DNA of 5,687 nt. It comes from an uncultured Blastococcus sp. Its GTDB lineage: Bacteria > Actinomycetota > Actinomycetes > Mycobacteriales > Antricoccaceae. Under the pieces are notes generated by a model that did no database searches, was not told the DNA's origin, and saw only the letters and a list, made by a program, of their open reading frames with translations. How positions within the stretch are numbered: position 1 is the first letter of the stretch; every line of letters starts with the position of its first letter. Location of the stretch: assembly GCA_946221975.1 (NCBI GenBank), contig CAMIGT010000112.1, positions 1 through 5,687 on the forward strand. Direction: 5' to 3'. This document shows positions 1 through 5,558 of this stretch, one piece after another. The position numbers were made by a program, and so were the translations under genes.

Positions 1-954
1 GAACGCGACGGGCGCCTTGACCGATCCGTCATCGGGCTTCTGCCCGACGCCGTTGCCGCGCGCTTTCAGCTCGGCGGCAGTCGGCACGACGCCGGGCGGC
101 ACACCGACAAACCGCATGTCGCGTGCCCGGCGCTGCGACCGTACGCCGTACCCCGCGATGAGGCCGAGTACGACGACCCCGATGCCCAGGTTGACCGGAG
201 TGAAGCCGTTGCGGTCGGCCCAGGTCGGCGGGTCCTCGAAGACCGGGTTTGCCGTGACCTCGGCCGGGTCGACGCCCGCGACAATGGTCAGCTGCGAGCC
301 GTAGCCGAGCCCGGATGCGGCGAATTCGCCCGACTCCTCCACGATCTGTGCGCTCTGGCACGGCGTGTTGGAGCCCCTCGGACCGGCGTAGCACGTCACC
401 TGCTGCACGCCGCCGGGCGCGGTGACCGAGGCCGTCACGTTCTCGATGCTGGCATCCCACTGGTTACCGGTGACATTCCAGTAGAGCTCGGTGTCGCCGT
501 TCTCTTGCGGGTTAAGCACCCCGCTGAGCGTATAGCTGATCTCGTAGGTTTCGGCCTCGGCGACGGTCCGGTCGGCGGATCCGATCTGGTAGCGCTGGTA
601 CTGCGTGCGTCCGTCGACGGCGACCTCTGTCGACTCCTCGACGTCCGTCGCTGCGCCGGTGGGGCTGGTGACCTGGAAGTCAGAGATCTCGTACACCCGG
701 TCTCGGCCGTCATCGGCCGGGCCGCGCGTGATCAGCGATCGGTAAATGCCGTGCCGGCCGTAGCCAGCGAAGGCGTAGTCGATCGTCTCGGTGACTTGCA
801 CGTCGCCGCTGGCCTGCACCGCGTAGGTGACGTCGTACGACGTGATCCGGTCGCCCGGTTCGGCGTACGACGGGCCGGCCGCGGCAAAAAGCGCCGCATA
901 CAGGGCGATCACCAACAGCAGTACGACGGCACCGATCCGGCGTACCACCCTCAT
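1..954 (-). CDS. DUF2207 domain-containing membrane protein, N-terminal part (C-terminus beyond the left edge)
   Basis: The frame is open for 318 codons from an ATG at 954 to the window edge. A purine-rich ribosome site (AGGGGA, minus strand, 961-966) lies 6 bases upstream of the ATG. The protein begins with a signal peptide: basic MRVVRR, a hydrophobic stretch at about 7-26, and a likely cleavage after SYA at residue 31. The extracellular part carries marks I associate with DUF2207 proteins: RHGIYR at 67-72, ELYWNVTGNQW at 156-166, and a cysteine pair at 188 and 199. A transmembrane helix lies at about 254-271. It is followed by a basic cytoplasmic segment and, at the truncated edge, APVAF, which matches the start of the region after the first helix in this family. 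DUF2207 proteins are secretory-pathway membrane proteins of unknown function, often found with LemA-type genes; a LemA-like gene lies about 2 kb upstream here. The NYN terminator at 1122-1160 suggests it has its own promoter. Confidence 0.85.
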   Translation of the reverse strand, partial: MRVVRRIGAVVLLLVIALYAALFAAAGPSYAEPGDRITSYDVTYAVQASGDVQVTETIDYAFAGYGRHGIYRSLITRGPADDGRDRVYEISDFQVTSPTGAATDVEESTEVAVDGRTQYQRYQIGSADRTVAEAETYEISYTLSGVLNPQENGDTELYWNVTGNQWDASIENVTASVTAPGGVQQVTCYAGPRGSNTPCQSAQIVEESGEFAASGLGYGSQLTIVAGVDPAEVTANPVFEDPPTWADRNGFTPVNLGIGVVVLGLIAGYGVRSQRRARDMRFVGVPPGVVPTAAELKARGNGVGQKPDDGSVKAPVAF

Positions 955-1121
955 CGCCCGTCCCCTCGACTCGTCCGGCTACCTGCAGAGTCTACTGACA
1001 CAGCTCAGGCGTCGATTCTCCGTGGACACAGTGTTGGGTCTCAGGGCCTCGAGGTGCACGTCGGCGACGGCCAGCGACGTTGCCGGAAACGGACCGCTCC
1101 AGGGCGAGCCGACTTCTTCGT
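955..1121. other. Intergenic leader of the DUF2207 gene
   Basis: No coding frame here looks real. The stretch lies between the upstream terminator and the DUF2207 start, so it should hold that gene's minus-strand promoter. The best pair I can find is weak: TCGACG as a -35-like and TAGACT as a -10-like hexamer, spaced 15 bases apart, in the region about 985-1015. I do not call it as a promoter. The gap also contains GTGTCCACG on the minus strand (about 1021-1029), which resembles the actinobacterial DnaA box at 7 of 9 positions and may be chance. Confidence 0.4.
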
Positions 1122-1160
1122 GAAAAGGAAAGACCCGCCCTCACGTGGAGGGACGGGTTG
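1122..1160 (-). terminator. Intrinsic terminator of the NYN gene
   Basis: Read on the minus strand, an arm ACCCGTCCCTC is followed by a loop of about 5 bases (CACGT) and then GAGGGCGGGT. This gives a G+C-rich stem of about 10 pairs with one bulge at 1133-1159. It runs directly into a pyrimidine tract, CTTTCCTTTT, complementary to 1123-1132. It begins about 34 bases beyond the NYN stop codon. The T tract lies only on the minus-strand side, so I call it for that direction. Confidence 0.85.
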
Positions 1161-1192
1161 GTACCTCTAACTCTAGCACGGCTCGATCGTCG

Positions 1193-1946
1193 TTACCAGT
1201 TCGACGGCTTCATGATGTCGCCCACCCTGTCAGGCAGCTGACATTCAAGCAAGTCCGAAGCCACCAATCGCCTCCACCAGTGCCGACCCACGCCGTCGGT
1301 GGGCTTTCCCTTCAGAGCGCCTGCGGTCGGGTTCGTGCCTGGATTGAGCACACCGACTGGCACGTGCTCGCGCGCGATGCGGATCGGCAGCGCGAGGTCT
1401 GAGTCGTTCGACACGACAATGGCGGCATCGACTCTCGACTGGAGCACGTCCGTCAGCAGATGGGCCGCGACGTTGACGTCGGAACCCTTCTCTTCGCGCT
1501 TGCGGACGGTCGCGAACAGCATGCCGGTGCCGTTGCGGCGGACCCGGAGACCGTGCGACCAGGACAGCCGCGCTTGCTGATCTAGCATGGGCCGAGGTGC
1601 ACGAGCGCCCGCTGGCTCAGCGGTCATCACCGCCTCTTTGGCCCACGACGAGTAGTAGCCCTCCTCGATGACGTCGACCGAGCCGGCCTGCTTGAGCGCC
1701 CGCATGTGGAACCTGCCGCTGCGTCTGCGCGGGGTCGTCGGGATCGTTGACGCGGGCGGTGCAGTAGACGACACGATGGACGGCTGCGTCCTTCCAGGTC
1801 GCATACAGGGTGGCGAGGGCGCGAAGATCCAACCACTTCCAACCCCCGGGGCTGCCGAGTTGGGAATGCGCGCCGTAGTAGAGGTTGAAACCGTCGACGT
1901 AGAAGCCCACCTTCATCGTGCCGATGCTAGCTGTATCGATCGACAC
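1193..1946 (-). pseudogene. NYN-domain (PIN-like) protein, frameshifted
   Basis: Two overlapping minus-strand frames together make one NYN-domain protein of about 250 residues. The first part (1946 to about 1713) gives VGFYVDGFNLYYG with the conserved Asp 18, then WKWLDLRAL and YCTARVNDPDDPAQTQRQ. The sequence then jumps frame at about 1712 and continues with FHMRALKQAGSVDVIEEGYY, EEKGSDVNVAAHLL and VVSNDSDLALPIRIA, ending KPSNW before TAA. The family folds like a PIN nuclease and uses clustered acidic residues with metal to cut RNA. Those acids (VDGFN, KGSDV, NDSDL) all survive, but across two frames. As written, the gene yields only a fragment of about 109 residues ending in an unrelated tail. 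The change is a net +1 base (one extra, or two missing). Similarity continues unbroken on both sides, so it is either a recent mutation or a sequencing error. The start is GTG 1946, chosen for its ribosome site; ATG 1916 is the alternative. It lies 90 bases downstream of pdxS. Confidence 0.82.
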
Positions 1947-1951
1947 GTCTG

Positions 1952-1958
1952 CCTTCTT
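1952..1958 (-). promoter_or_regulatory. Ribosome binding site of the NYN gene
   Basis: AAGAAGG on the minus strand ends 5 bases before GTG 1946. No comparable sequence precedes ATG 1916, although that ATG would start the protein closer to the conserved VGFYVDGFN block. The site therefore favours the GTG and a ten-residue longer N-terminus. Confidence 0.55.
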
Positions 1959-2036
1959 GAAAAGGACCGGGCGTGCTTGAGGACAGACTCAGGCGGCGAA
2001 GAAGGTCGACACTAGCTCGGAACTTTGACTCGGTGC

Positions 2037-2954
2037 TTACCAGCCGCGCTCGGCGAGGCGGTGCGGCTGCGGCAGTTCCTCGACGTTGATGCCGACCATC
2101 GCCTCGCCCAGCCCGCGCGAGACCTTCGCGACCATGTCGGGGTCGTCGTAGAAGGTCGTCGCCTTGACGATCGCCTCGGCGCGCTGCTGCGGGTTGCCGG
2201 ACTTGAAGATGCCCGAGCCGACGAAGACGCCGTCGGCGCCGAGCTGCATCATCATCGCCGCGTCGGCCGGGGTCGCGATGCCGCCGGCGGTGAAGAGTAC
2301 GACGGGCAGCTTGCCTTCGCGAGCCACCTCGGCGACCAGCTCGTACGGCGCCTGCAGCTCCTTCGCGGCGACGTACAGCTCGTCCTCGCGCAGCGAGCTC
2401 AGGCGCGCGATCTCGCCGGTGATCTGGCGCATGTGGGTGGTCGCGTTGGAGACGTCGCCGGTGCCGGCCTCGCCCTTGGAGCGGATCATCGCCGCGCCCT
2501 CGGTGATGCGACGCAGCGCCTCGCCCAGGTTGGTCGCGCCGCACACGAACGGCACGGTGAACGCCCACTTGTCGATGTGGTTGGCATAGTCGGCCGGGGT
2601 CAGCACCTCGGACTCGTCGATGTAGTCCACGCCCAGCGCCTGCAGCACCTGGGCCTCGACGAAGTGCCCGATGCGGGCCTTTGCCATCACCGGGATCGAG
2701 ACGGCCTCGATGATGCCGTCGATCATGTCCGGATCGCTCATCCGGCTCACGCCGCCCTGTGCGCGGATGTCGGCCGGGACCCGCTCGAGCGCCATGACGG
2801 CGACTGCGCCGGCGTCCTCGGCGATCTTGGCCTGTTCGGGGGTGACGACGTCCATGATGACGCCGCCCTTGAGCATCTGCGCCATGCCGCGCTTGACGCG
2901 GGCGGTGCCGACCTCGCGCTCGTTCTGGTCGGTCGGGGTGTCGGTTTCGGCCAC
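2037..2954 (-). CDS. pdxS: Pyridoxal 5'-phosphate synthase lyase subunit PdxS
   Basis: This is the synthase subunit of the DXP-independent vitamin B6 pathway. It joins ribose 5-phosphate, glyceraldehyde 3-phosphate and ammonia to form PLP, and is a cytosolic (beta/alpha)8 barrel that works with the glutaminase PdxT. The 305-residue length is normal. Conserved blocks appear in order: [20 protein letters not shown] (16-35), [20 protein letters not shown] (55-74), [10 protein letters not shown] (88-97), [12 protein letters not shown] (111-122), [15 protein letters not shown] (136-150), [12 protein letters not shown] (156-167) and [13 protein letters not shown]. The catalytic residues of the Bacillus enzyme (Asp 24, Lys 81, Lys 149) correspond to Asp 35, Lys 92 and Lys 160 here, a constant offset of 11. 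The start is GTG, with AAGGA (minus strand, 2961-2965) 6 bases upstream. It follows the LemA-like gene by 64 bases, so the two may be co-transcribed. No pdxT is in the window. I found no convincing terminator in the 90 bases after it. Confidence 0.98.
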   Translation of the reverse strand: MAETDTPTDQNEREVGTARVKRGMAQMLKGGVIMDVVTPEQAKIAEDAGAVAVMALERVPADIRAQGGVSRMSDPDMIDGIIEAVSIPVMAKARIGHFVEAQVLQALGVDYIDESEVLTPADYANHIDKWAFTVPFVCGATNLGEALRRITEGAAMIRSKGEAGTGDVSNATTHMRQITGEIARLSSLREDELYVAAKELQAPYELVAEVAREGKLPVVLFTAGGIATPADAAMMMQLGADGVFVGSGIFKSGNPQQRAEAIVKATTFYDDPDMVAKVSRGLGEAMVGINVEELPQPHRLAERGW

Positions 2955-3018
2955 GGGTGTTCCTTAGCTGCGTGAGTGGGTCGCCGTACGCGCGTCTGGG
3001 TGCGGCGTACCGCTAATT

Positions 3019-3549
3019 CTACGGGTGCACGGCGGCAACGATCCCGGCGCCGTCGTCGATGTCGAAGTAGTCCGGCACCGGTCGTGAGCGCCCGAGCCGA
3101 AGTAGGCGAGGCAAGCGCTGCGCGCGCAGGTGGTGGGCCGCGCGTACGGCGTCGTTGTAGAACGTCCGAGCGACCTGAACGCGGACGCACGCCTCGGCGA
3201 GATCGGCGGTCAGCCCCGCACCGATCGGTGTCGTCGACGGCTCCGGCGGCACCGTGAGGTCGGTGATCGCCGCCGAGATCGCGTTTTCGACCACCGCCCG
3301 CTCGGTCCGCGGAGCCTCGCTCGCGGACCGCAGCAGCGCCCGAATCCCGTCTGCGGCCGGATTACTCGCGAGGAGCGGATCGCTGTCGACAGCTGCCGCG
3401 AGCGCCACCGCGCGGCGCCGGAGCGCGGCGTCCAAGCTCAGCCACGCGGACTCGCAGCGGGCCGCGAGCCGGTCGATTCGCTTGGCGGTCCAGGTCACCC
3501 AGGTCGCCAGCAGTACGACGACGACCAGTCCGACGATCAACCACTCCAC
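3019..3549 (-). CDS. LemA-like small membrane protein
   Basis: The 176-residue protein has one N-terminal transmembrane helix (about 3-20, rich in V, L and I). It is followed by TAKRIDRLAARCESAWLSLD and a charged helical stretch resembling the juxtamembrane helix of LemA proteins. Near the C-terminus ARTFYNDAVRAAHHLRAQ, then RLPRLLRL and PDYFDIDD, follow the LemA pattern of a YN-containing helix, a P-L-x-x-L segment and a YF-acidic end. Overall similarity is only moderate, so this is LemA-like rather than typical LemA. The function is unknown, and the topology suggests a short outside end and a cytoplasmic helical bundle. The start is GTG, with AGGG 7 bases upstream. The stop lies 64 bases before pdxS on the same strand. 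In many actinobacteria, from memory, a small membrane-protein gene sits between pimA and pdxS, and this gene is the candidate equivalent. It diverges from the gene at 3644. Confidence 0.7.
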   Translation of the reverse strand: MEWLIVGLVVVVLLATWVTWTAKRIDRLAARCESAWLSLDAALRRRAVALAAAVDSDPLLASNPAADGIRALLRSASEAPRTERAVVENAISAAITDLTVPPEPSTTPIGAGLTADLAEACVRVQVARTFYNDAVRAAHHLRAQRLPRLLRLGRSRPVPDYFDIDDGAGIVAAVHP

Positions 3550-3643
3550 GCCGCCACCCTACGGAATCCGGCCCGTTACCTGCGGAACCATCGCCGGTCG
3601 AGGGACGCCGTACGCTCGAAGTCCCCGGCATGGAGGTTTACCG
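3550..3643. promoter_or_regulatory. Divergent intergenic region between the LemA-like gene and the unknown plus-strand gene
   Basis: These 94 bases separate two divergent starts, GTG 3549 (minus) and ATG 3644 (plus), so both promoters should lie here or overlap the neighbouring gene. I see the ribosome sites of both genes but no convincing -35/-10 pair on either strand. The boundary between the conserved backbone and the inferred insertion should also fall in or near this region. Confidence 0.45.
3632..3636 (+). promoter_or_regulatory. Ribosome binding site of the plus-strand gene
   Basis: GGAGG lies 7 bases before ATG 3644. This fixes the start well inside a longer open frame that extends upstream to 3254. 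The upstream part is antisense to the LemA-like gene and reads as low-complexity shadow sequence. Confidence 0.8.
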
Positions 3644-4270
3644 ATGACCGCACCGCCCCGCGTGACCGTCCGCGAAACCGTCGACGGCGCGACCATCGAG
3701 GCCACCGCGTCGAGTGCCGTCGAACCGCAATTGCGCACGATTGTCGCGGTGTTCGCCGACAAACGAGCCGAATGGCGCGATGGCTTCATGATCTGGATGG
3801 GTTGGGGCCCGCTGATCCTCACCGAGCGCGACGGGACATTCGTGCTCGCCAGCCCGGACTACCGCACCGACCCCAACCACGTCACCGAAGACCTCACGAC
3901 GGCCCTGCTCAACCTAATGTGGCAGGTCGCGATCACCAACGAGACCGGCGTGGAGCCGGTCGACACCGCGTTTAACGCCGAGGTGATCTGCGTGCGCGAC
4001 TGGGCCGAGTCACCCCAACTGCTGCTGCGGCGCAGCGATCCCGAAGGCGACGACTCGGGATGGTTCATCCAGCCCTTCCCGCTCTCGGACGACGGCGAGT
4101 ACCAGCCCGATCAGCTCGTCCGCACCTACGCCTGGCAACTGGTGCTGCAGCGTGACGCGATCGGTCGCGTGTTGGCGCTGCCGCCGGGCGTGGCCGCGCT
4201 CATCGACGGCGACCGCGTGCAGACGATCATCCGCGAGTCGGACATGGCCGTCCTCGCCGAAAACGTCTAA
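3644..4270 (+). CDS. Hypothetical protein of 208 residues
   Basis: I do not recognise this protein with confidence. It begins MTAPPRVTVRETVDG at an ATG with a strong GGAGG site 7 bases upstream. It has no signal peptide or transmembrane helix and reads as a soluble acidic cytoplasmic protein rich in D, E, W and hydrophobic beta-like stretches. Notable segments are RAEWRDGFMIWMGWGPLIL (about 42-60), HVTEDLTTALLNLMW, NAEVICVRDW, DSGWFIQPFPLSD and a C-terminal ALPPGVAALIDGDRVQTII. The DSGWFI stretch and the LP-G/DGD ending are faintly like Imm33 (DUF2185) immunity proteins, but this rests on memory and a short match. It is the only plus-strand gene, convergent with the AbiEi/DUF559 gene and divergent from the LemA-like gene. 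That fits an accessory gene placed in a minus-strand operon. Its composition and codon pattern look like normal high-GC coding sequence with no break. Confidence 0.85.
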   Translation: MTAPPRVTVRETVDGATIEATASSAVEPQLRTIVAVFADKRAEWRDGFMIWMGWGPLILTERDGTFVLASPDYRTDPNHVTEDLTTALLNLMWQVAITNETGVEPVDTAFNAEVICVRDWAESPQLLLRRSDPEGDDSGWFIQPFPLSDDGEYQPDQLVRTYAWQLVLQRDAIGRVLALPPGVAALIDGDRVQTIIRESDMAVLAENV

Positions 4271-4333
4271 CCAAGCGGGCACCGGCGTACTCGGCGGCGC
4301 GGTCCTTTTCACCGTCGCCGGCCCCGGGCTCGG

Positions 4334-4397
4334 CGTATCCCAACTAGCTCTCCGTATCCAAGTCATGACTGGGATACGGAGAGCTAGTTGGGTCACG
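4334..4397. repeat. 64-base palindromic repeat, copy 1
   Basis: The sequence is a near-perfect palindrome centred between 4365 and 4366, where AGTCATGACT (4361-4370) is itself self-complementary. Bases 4339-4392 pair with a single mismatch (A 4360 against G 4371). Extending to 4334-4397 keeps 29 of 32 pairs. The arm contains CCCAACTAGCTCTCCGTATCC and its complement. It sits between two convergent genes: 63 bases after the stop at 4270 and overlapping the stop of the minus-strand gene. It could fold into a long RNA hairpin in either direction, but no T tract follows, so a terminator role is uncertain. A related copy lies at 5414-5477. Confidence 0.95.
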
Positions 4398-5331
4398 AAG
4401 GTGAGAGCGCGTCGGGGTGGTCCGCAGCAGCGCGCCTGAGCCGGTGCAGCAATGCGCGCGGCGTCGCGAAGTCGGCGTTGATAACCCGCTCGACTCCCCA
4501 CTTCAACCGCCGGATCCGGTCCTCACGCTGTTTCTCGGCCCAGAGGACGTCCGGCCCGCCATCCCCCGTCCCGGCGTACTTGATGCGGCCGTCGCACTCC
4601 ACAAGGGCGCGCGATCCTTCGATGCGGAAGTCGGCCCGCGCGATGAGCTCATCTCCGTCGTACACCTCGAACTGCGGCTCCAGCACGATCCCCGCGTCGC
4701 CAGCGACGATGCGGAGCACCGACTCCTGCGGTGACTCGGTGCGCGCGTCCAGGCGGGCAATGGCCTTCGCGGCGACCCGCTGACCCGGGTACGACGCGAA
4801 CCGGCGGCAGACCTCCTCCAGCTCGGCGATGCTGGTCGACTCGCGGTGCAGCATCGCGTCGCCGGCGACCACGGCCGCGAGCGTTCCCTGGCGCGCCGCG
4901 ACCTGCAGGAACGCGACCGCCTCGACCACCACAGGAATGTCATCGACAAGGGTCTTGGGAAGGTCGAACTTCGTCCGGCGGATATCGAGCTGCTGCCGGA
5001 ACTGCGACGACGCGTCGTTGCACCACAAGAGGCTGGCCCGCGACAGGTCCGCCTCGAAGGTCGGCAGCCGGTGTACGACGAGCGCCGAGTGCTCGGCGGC
5101 CACGACGCGGCCTCGGTACCGGTGCACCGCGCCAGCGACGAGCTCACGGTGAGCTTCGCGCGCATCCTCGCGTGCCGGTGCCCTCGTGTAGGTGTCGCGA
5201 TCGATCTTGCGGACCCGCCCGCTAGCTATCTCTTTGCGAAGCGCTGCCCAGCTGATCCCCGCGGCGGCTGCCTCTCGGGAGGTGAAAATGCCGTGTTCGG
5301 ACATCGATGCCCGCAGCAGATAAGCGCCCAT
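4393..5331 (-). CDS. AbiEi-like winged-helix / DUF559-type nuclease-fold protein
   Basis: The N-terminus (LLRASMSEHGIFTSREAAAA, GISWAALRKEIASGRVRKI, residues 5-43) reads as the helix-turn-helix domain of type IV AbiEi antitoxins. The C-terminus (about 198-305) has a PD-(D/E)XK-like pattern as in DUF559 and Vsr-related proteins: SPQESVLR with Glu 203, ARADF with Asp 234, LVECDGRIKY with Glu 245 and Asp 247, then EKQREDRIRRLKWGVERV. This two-part design is common among actinobacterial proteins of unproven function. Metal-dependent DNA cleavage and DNA binding are inferences. No AbiEii nucleotidyltransferase toxin is adjacent. The start is uncertain. I chose ATG 5331, which keeps the first helix whole and has a weak GAGAG site 7 bases upstream. 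ATG 5304 and TTG 5382 are alternatives, and a TTGACG hexamer (minus strand, 5352-5357) could be a -35 element favouring a start at or after 5331. The TGA stop lies inside palindrome copy 1. With copy 2 upstream, the gene is bracketed by repeats. Confidence 0.85.
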   Translation of the reverse strand: MGAYLLRASMSEHGIFTSREAAAAGISWAALRKEIASGRVRKIDRDTYTRAPAREDAREAHRELVAGAVHRYRGRVVAAEHSALVVHRLPTFEADLSRASLLWCNDASSQFRQQLDIRRTKFDLPKTLVDDIPVVVEAVAFLQVAARQGTLAAVVAGDAMLHRESTSIAELEEVCRRFASYPGQRVAAKAIARLDARTESPQESVLRIVAGDAGIVLEPQFEVYDGDELIARADFRIEGSRALVECDGRIKYAGTGDGGPDVLWAEKQREDRIRRLKWGVERVINADFATPRALLHRLRRAAADHPDALSPS

Positions 5332-5382
5332 TACGTGACTCTCGCCGATCGCGTCAATCGCCGCGCGAGCGGAGAGCGCCAA

Positions 5383-5409
5383 TGTGGACAGAGTCGCGGT
5401 CTGTGGACA
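5383..5409 (-). promoter_or_regulatory. Pair of TGTCCACA direct repeats upstream of the AbiEi/DUF559 gene
   Basis: TGTCCACA occurs twice in the same orientation on the minus strand (complement of 5383-5390 and 5402-5409), with starts 19 bases apart. Each copy matches the actinobacterial DnaA box TTGTCCACA at 8 of 9 positions. The pair lies 52-78 bases before ATG 5331 and just inside palindrome copy 2. It could be an operator for self-repression, as AbiEi antitoxins bind repeats in their own promoters, or it could be a DnaA-binding pair. Neither role is shown by the sequence alone. Confidence 0.4.
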
Positions 5410-5413
5410 TCTG

Positions 5414-5477
5414 CGTGACCTAAGTAGGTGCCCGTGTCCCAGTCATGACTTGGATACGCAGAACTAGTTGGGTCACG
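5414..5477. repeat. 64-base palindromic repeat, copy 2 (degenerate)
   Basis: The same centre AGTCATGACT (5441-5450) and nearly the same right arm as copy 1 are present: 34 of 37 bases agree between 4361-4397 and 5441-5477. The left arm is more worn, leaving 24 of 32 Watson-Crick pairs plus two G-T pairs, but the outer ends CGTGACC and GGTCACG still match. It lies 81 bases after the pimA stop and 82 bases before ATG 5331. Read on the minus strand it could form a hairpin in the pimA 3' region. Confidence 0.88.
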
Positions 5478-5558
5478 CCGGGCCAGGCGGCGAGTACGAC
5501 GCAGGCGGCGGCCGTCTCACGCGCGGACGACCGGTCACACACTCGGCCACGCGGCCAG

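Noticed and set aside
505..1170. Plus-strand open frame of 221 codons opposite the DUF2207 gene
   Set aside because: It runs through the DUF2207 coding region, its promoter gap and the terminator hairpin. The translation is arginine-rich with no recognisable domain.
1952..2005. AAGAAGG ribosome site of the NYN gene could pair with CCTTCTT 40 bases upstream in the transcript
   Set aside because: The seven-base pairing is exact but the loop is long, A-T rich pairing is weak in this context, and such a match is likely by chance.
2025..2975. Long plus-strand open frame of 316 codons opposite pdxS
   Set aside because: It mirrors the whole of pdxS, is dominated by D, H, R, A, L and G repeats typical of antisense shadow in high-GC DNA, and has no family resemblance. 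pdxS on the other strand is certain.
3254..3643. Upstream extension of the plus-strand unknown gene
   Set aside because: The extra 130 codons overlap the LemA-like gene in antisense, read as serine/alanine/arginine shadow, and are unnecessary because GGAGG precedes ATG 3644 at ideal spacing.
4271..4333. Possible terminator after the plus-strand gene (CCGGCG and CGCCGG around CCTTTTC)
   Set aside because: The stem is short, and the T-rich stretch lies inside the loop rather than after the stem.
5332..5382. TTG start at 5382 for the AbiEi/DUF559 gene
   Set aside because: It would add 17 residues before the first helix, uses a rarer start codon, and would place the gene start against the TGTCCACA repeats, leaving little room for a promoter.
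4846..5418. Plus-strand open frame of 190 codons opposite the AbiEi/DUF559 gene
   Set aside because: The composition is shadow-like and the minus-strand frame carries clear domain motifs along its full length.
4334..5477. The palindromes as ends of a classical insertion sequence
   Set aside because: No transposase is present in the interval and I see no target-site duplication outside either copy.
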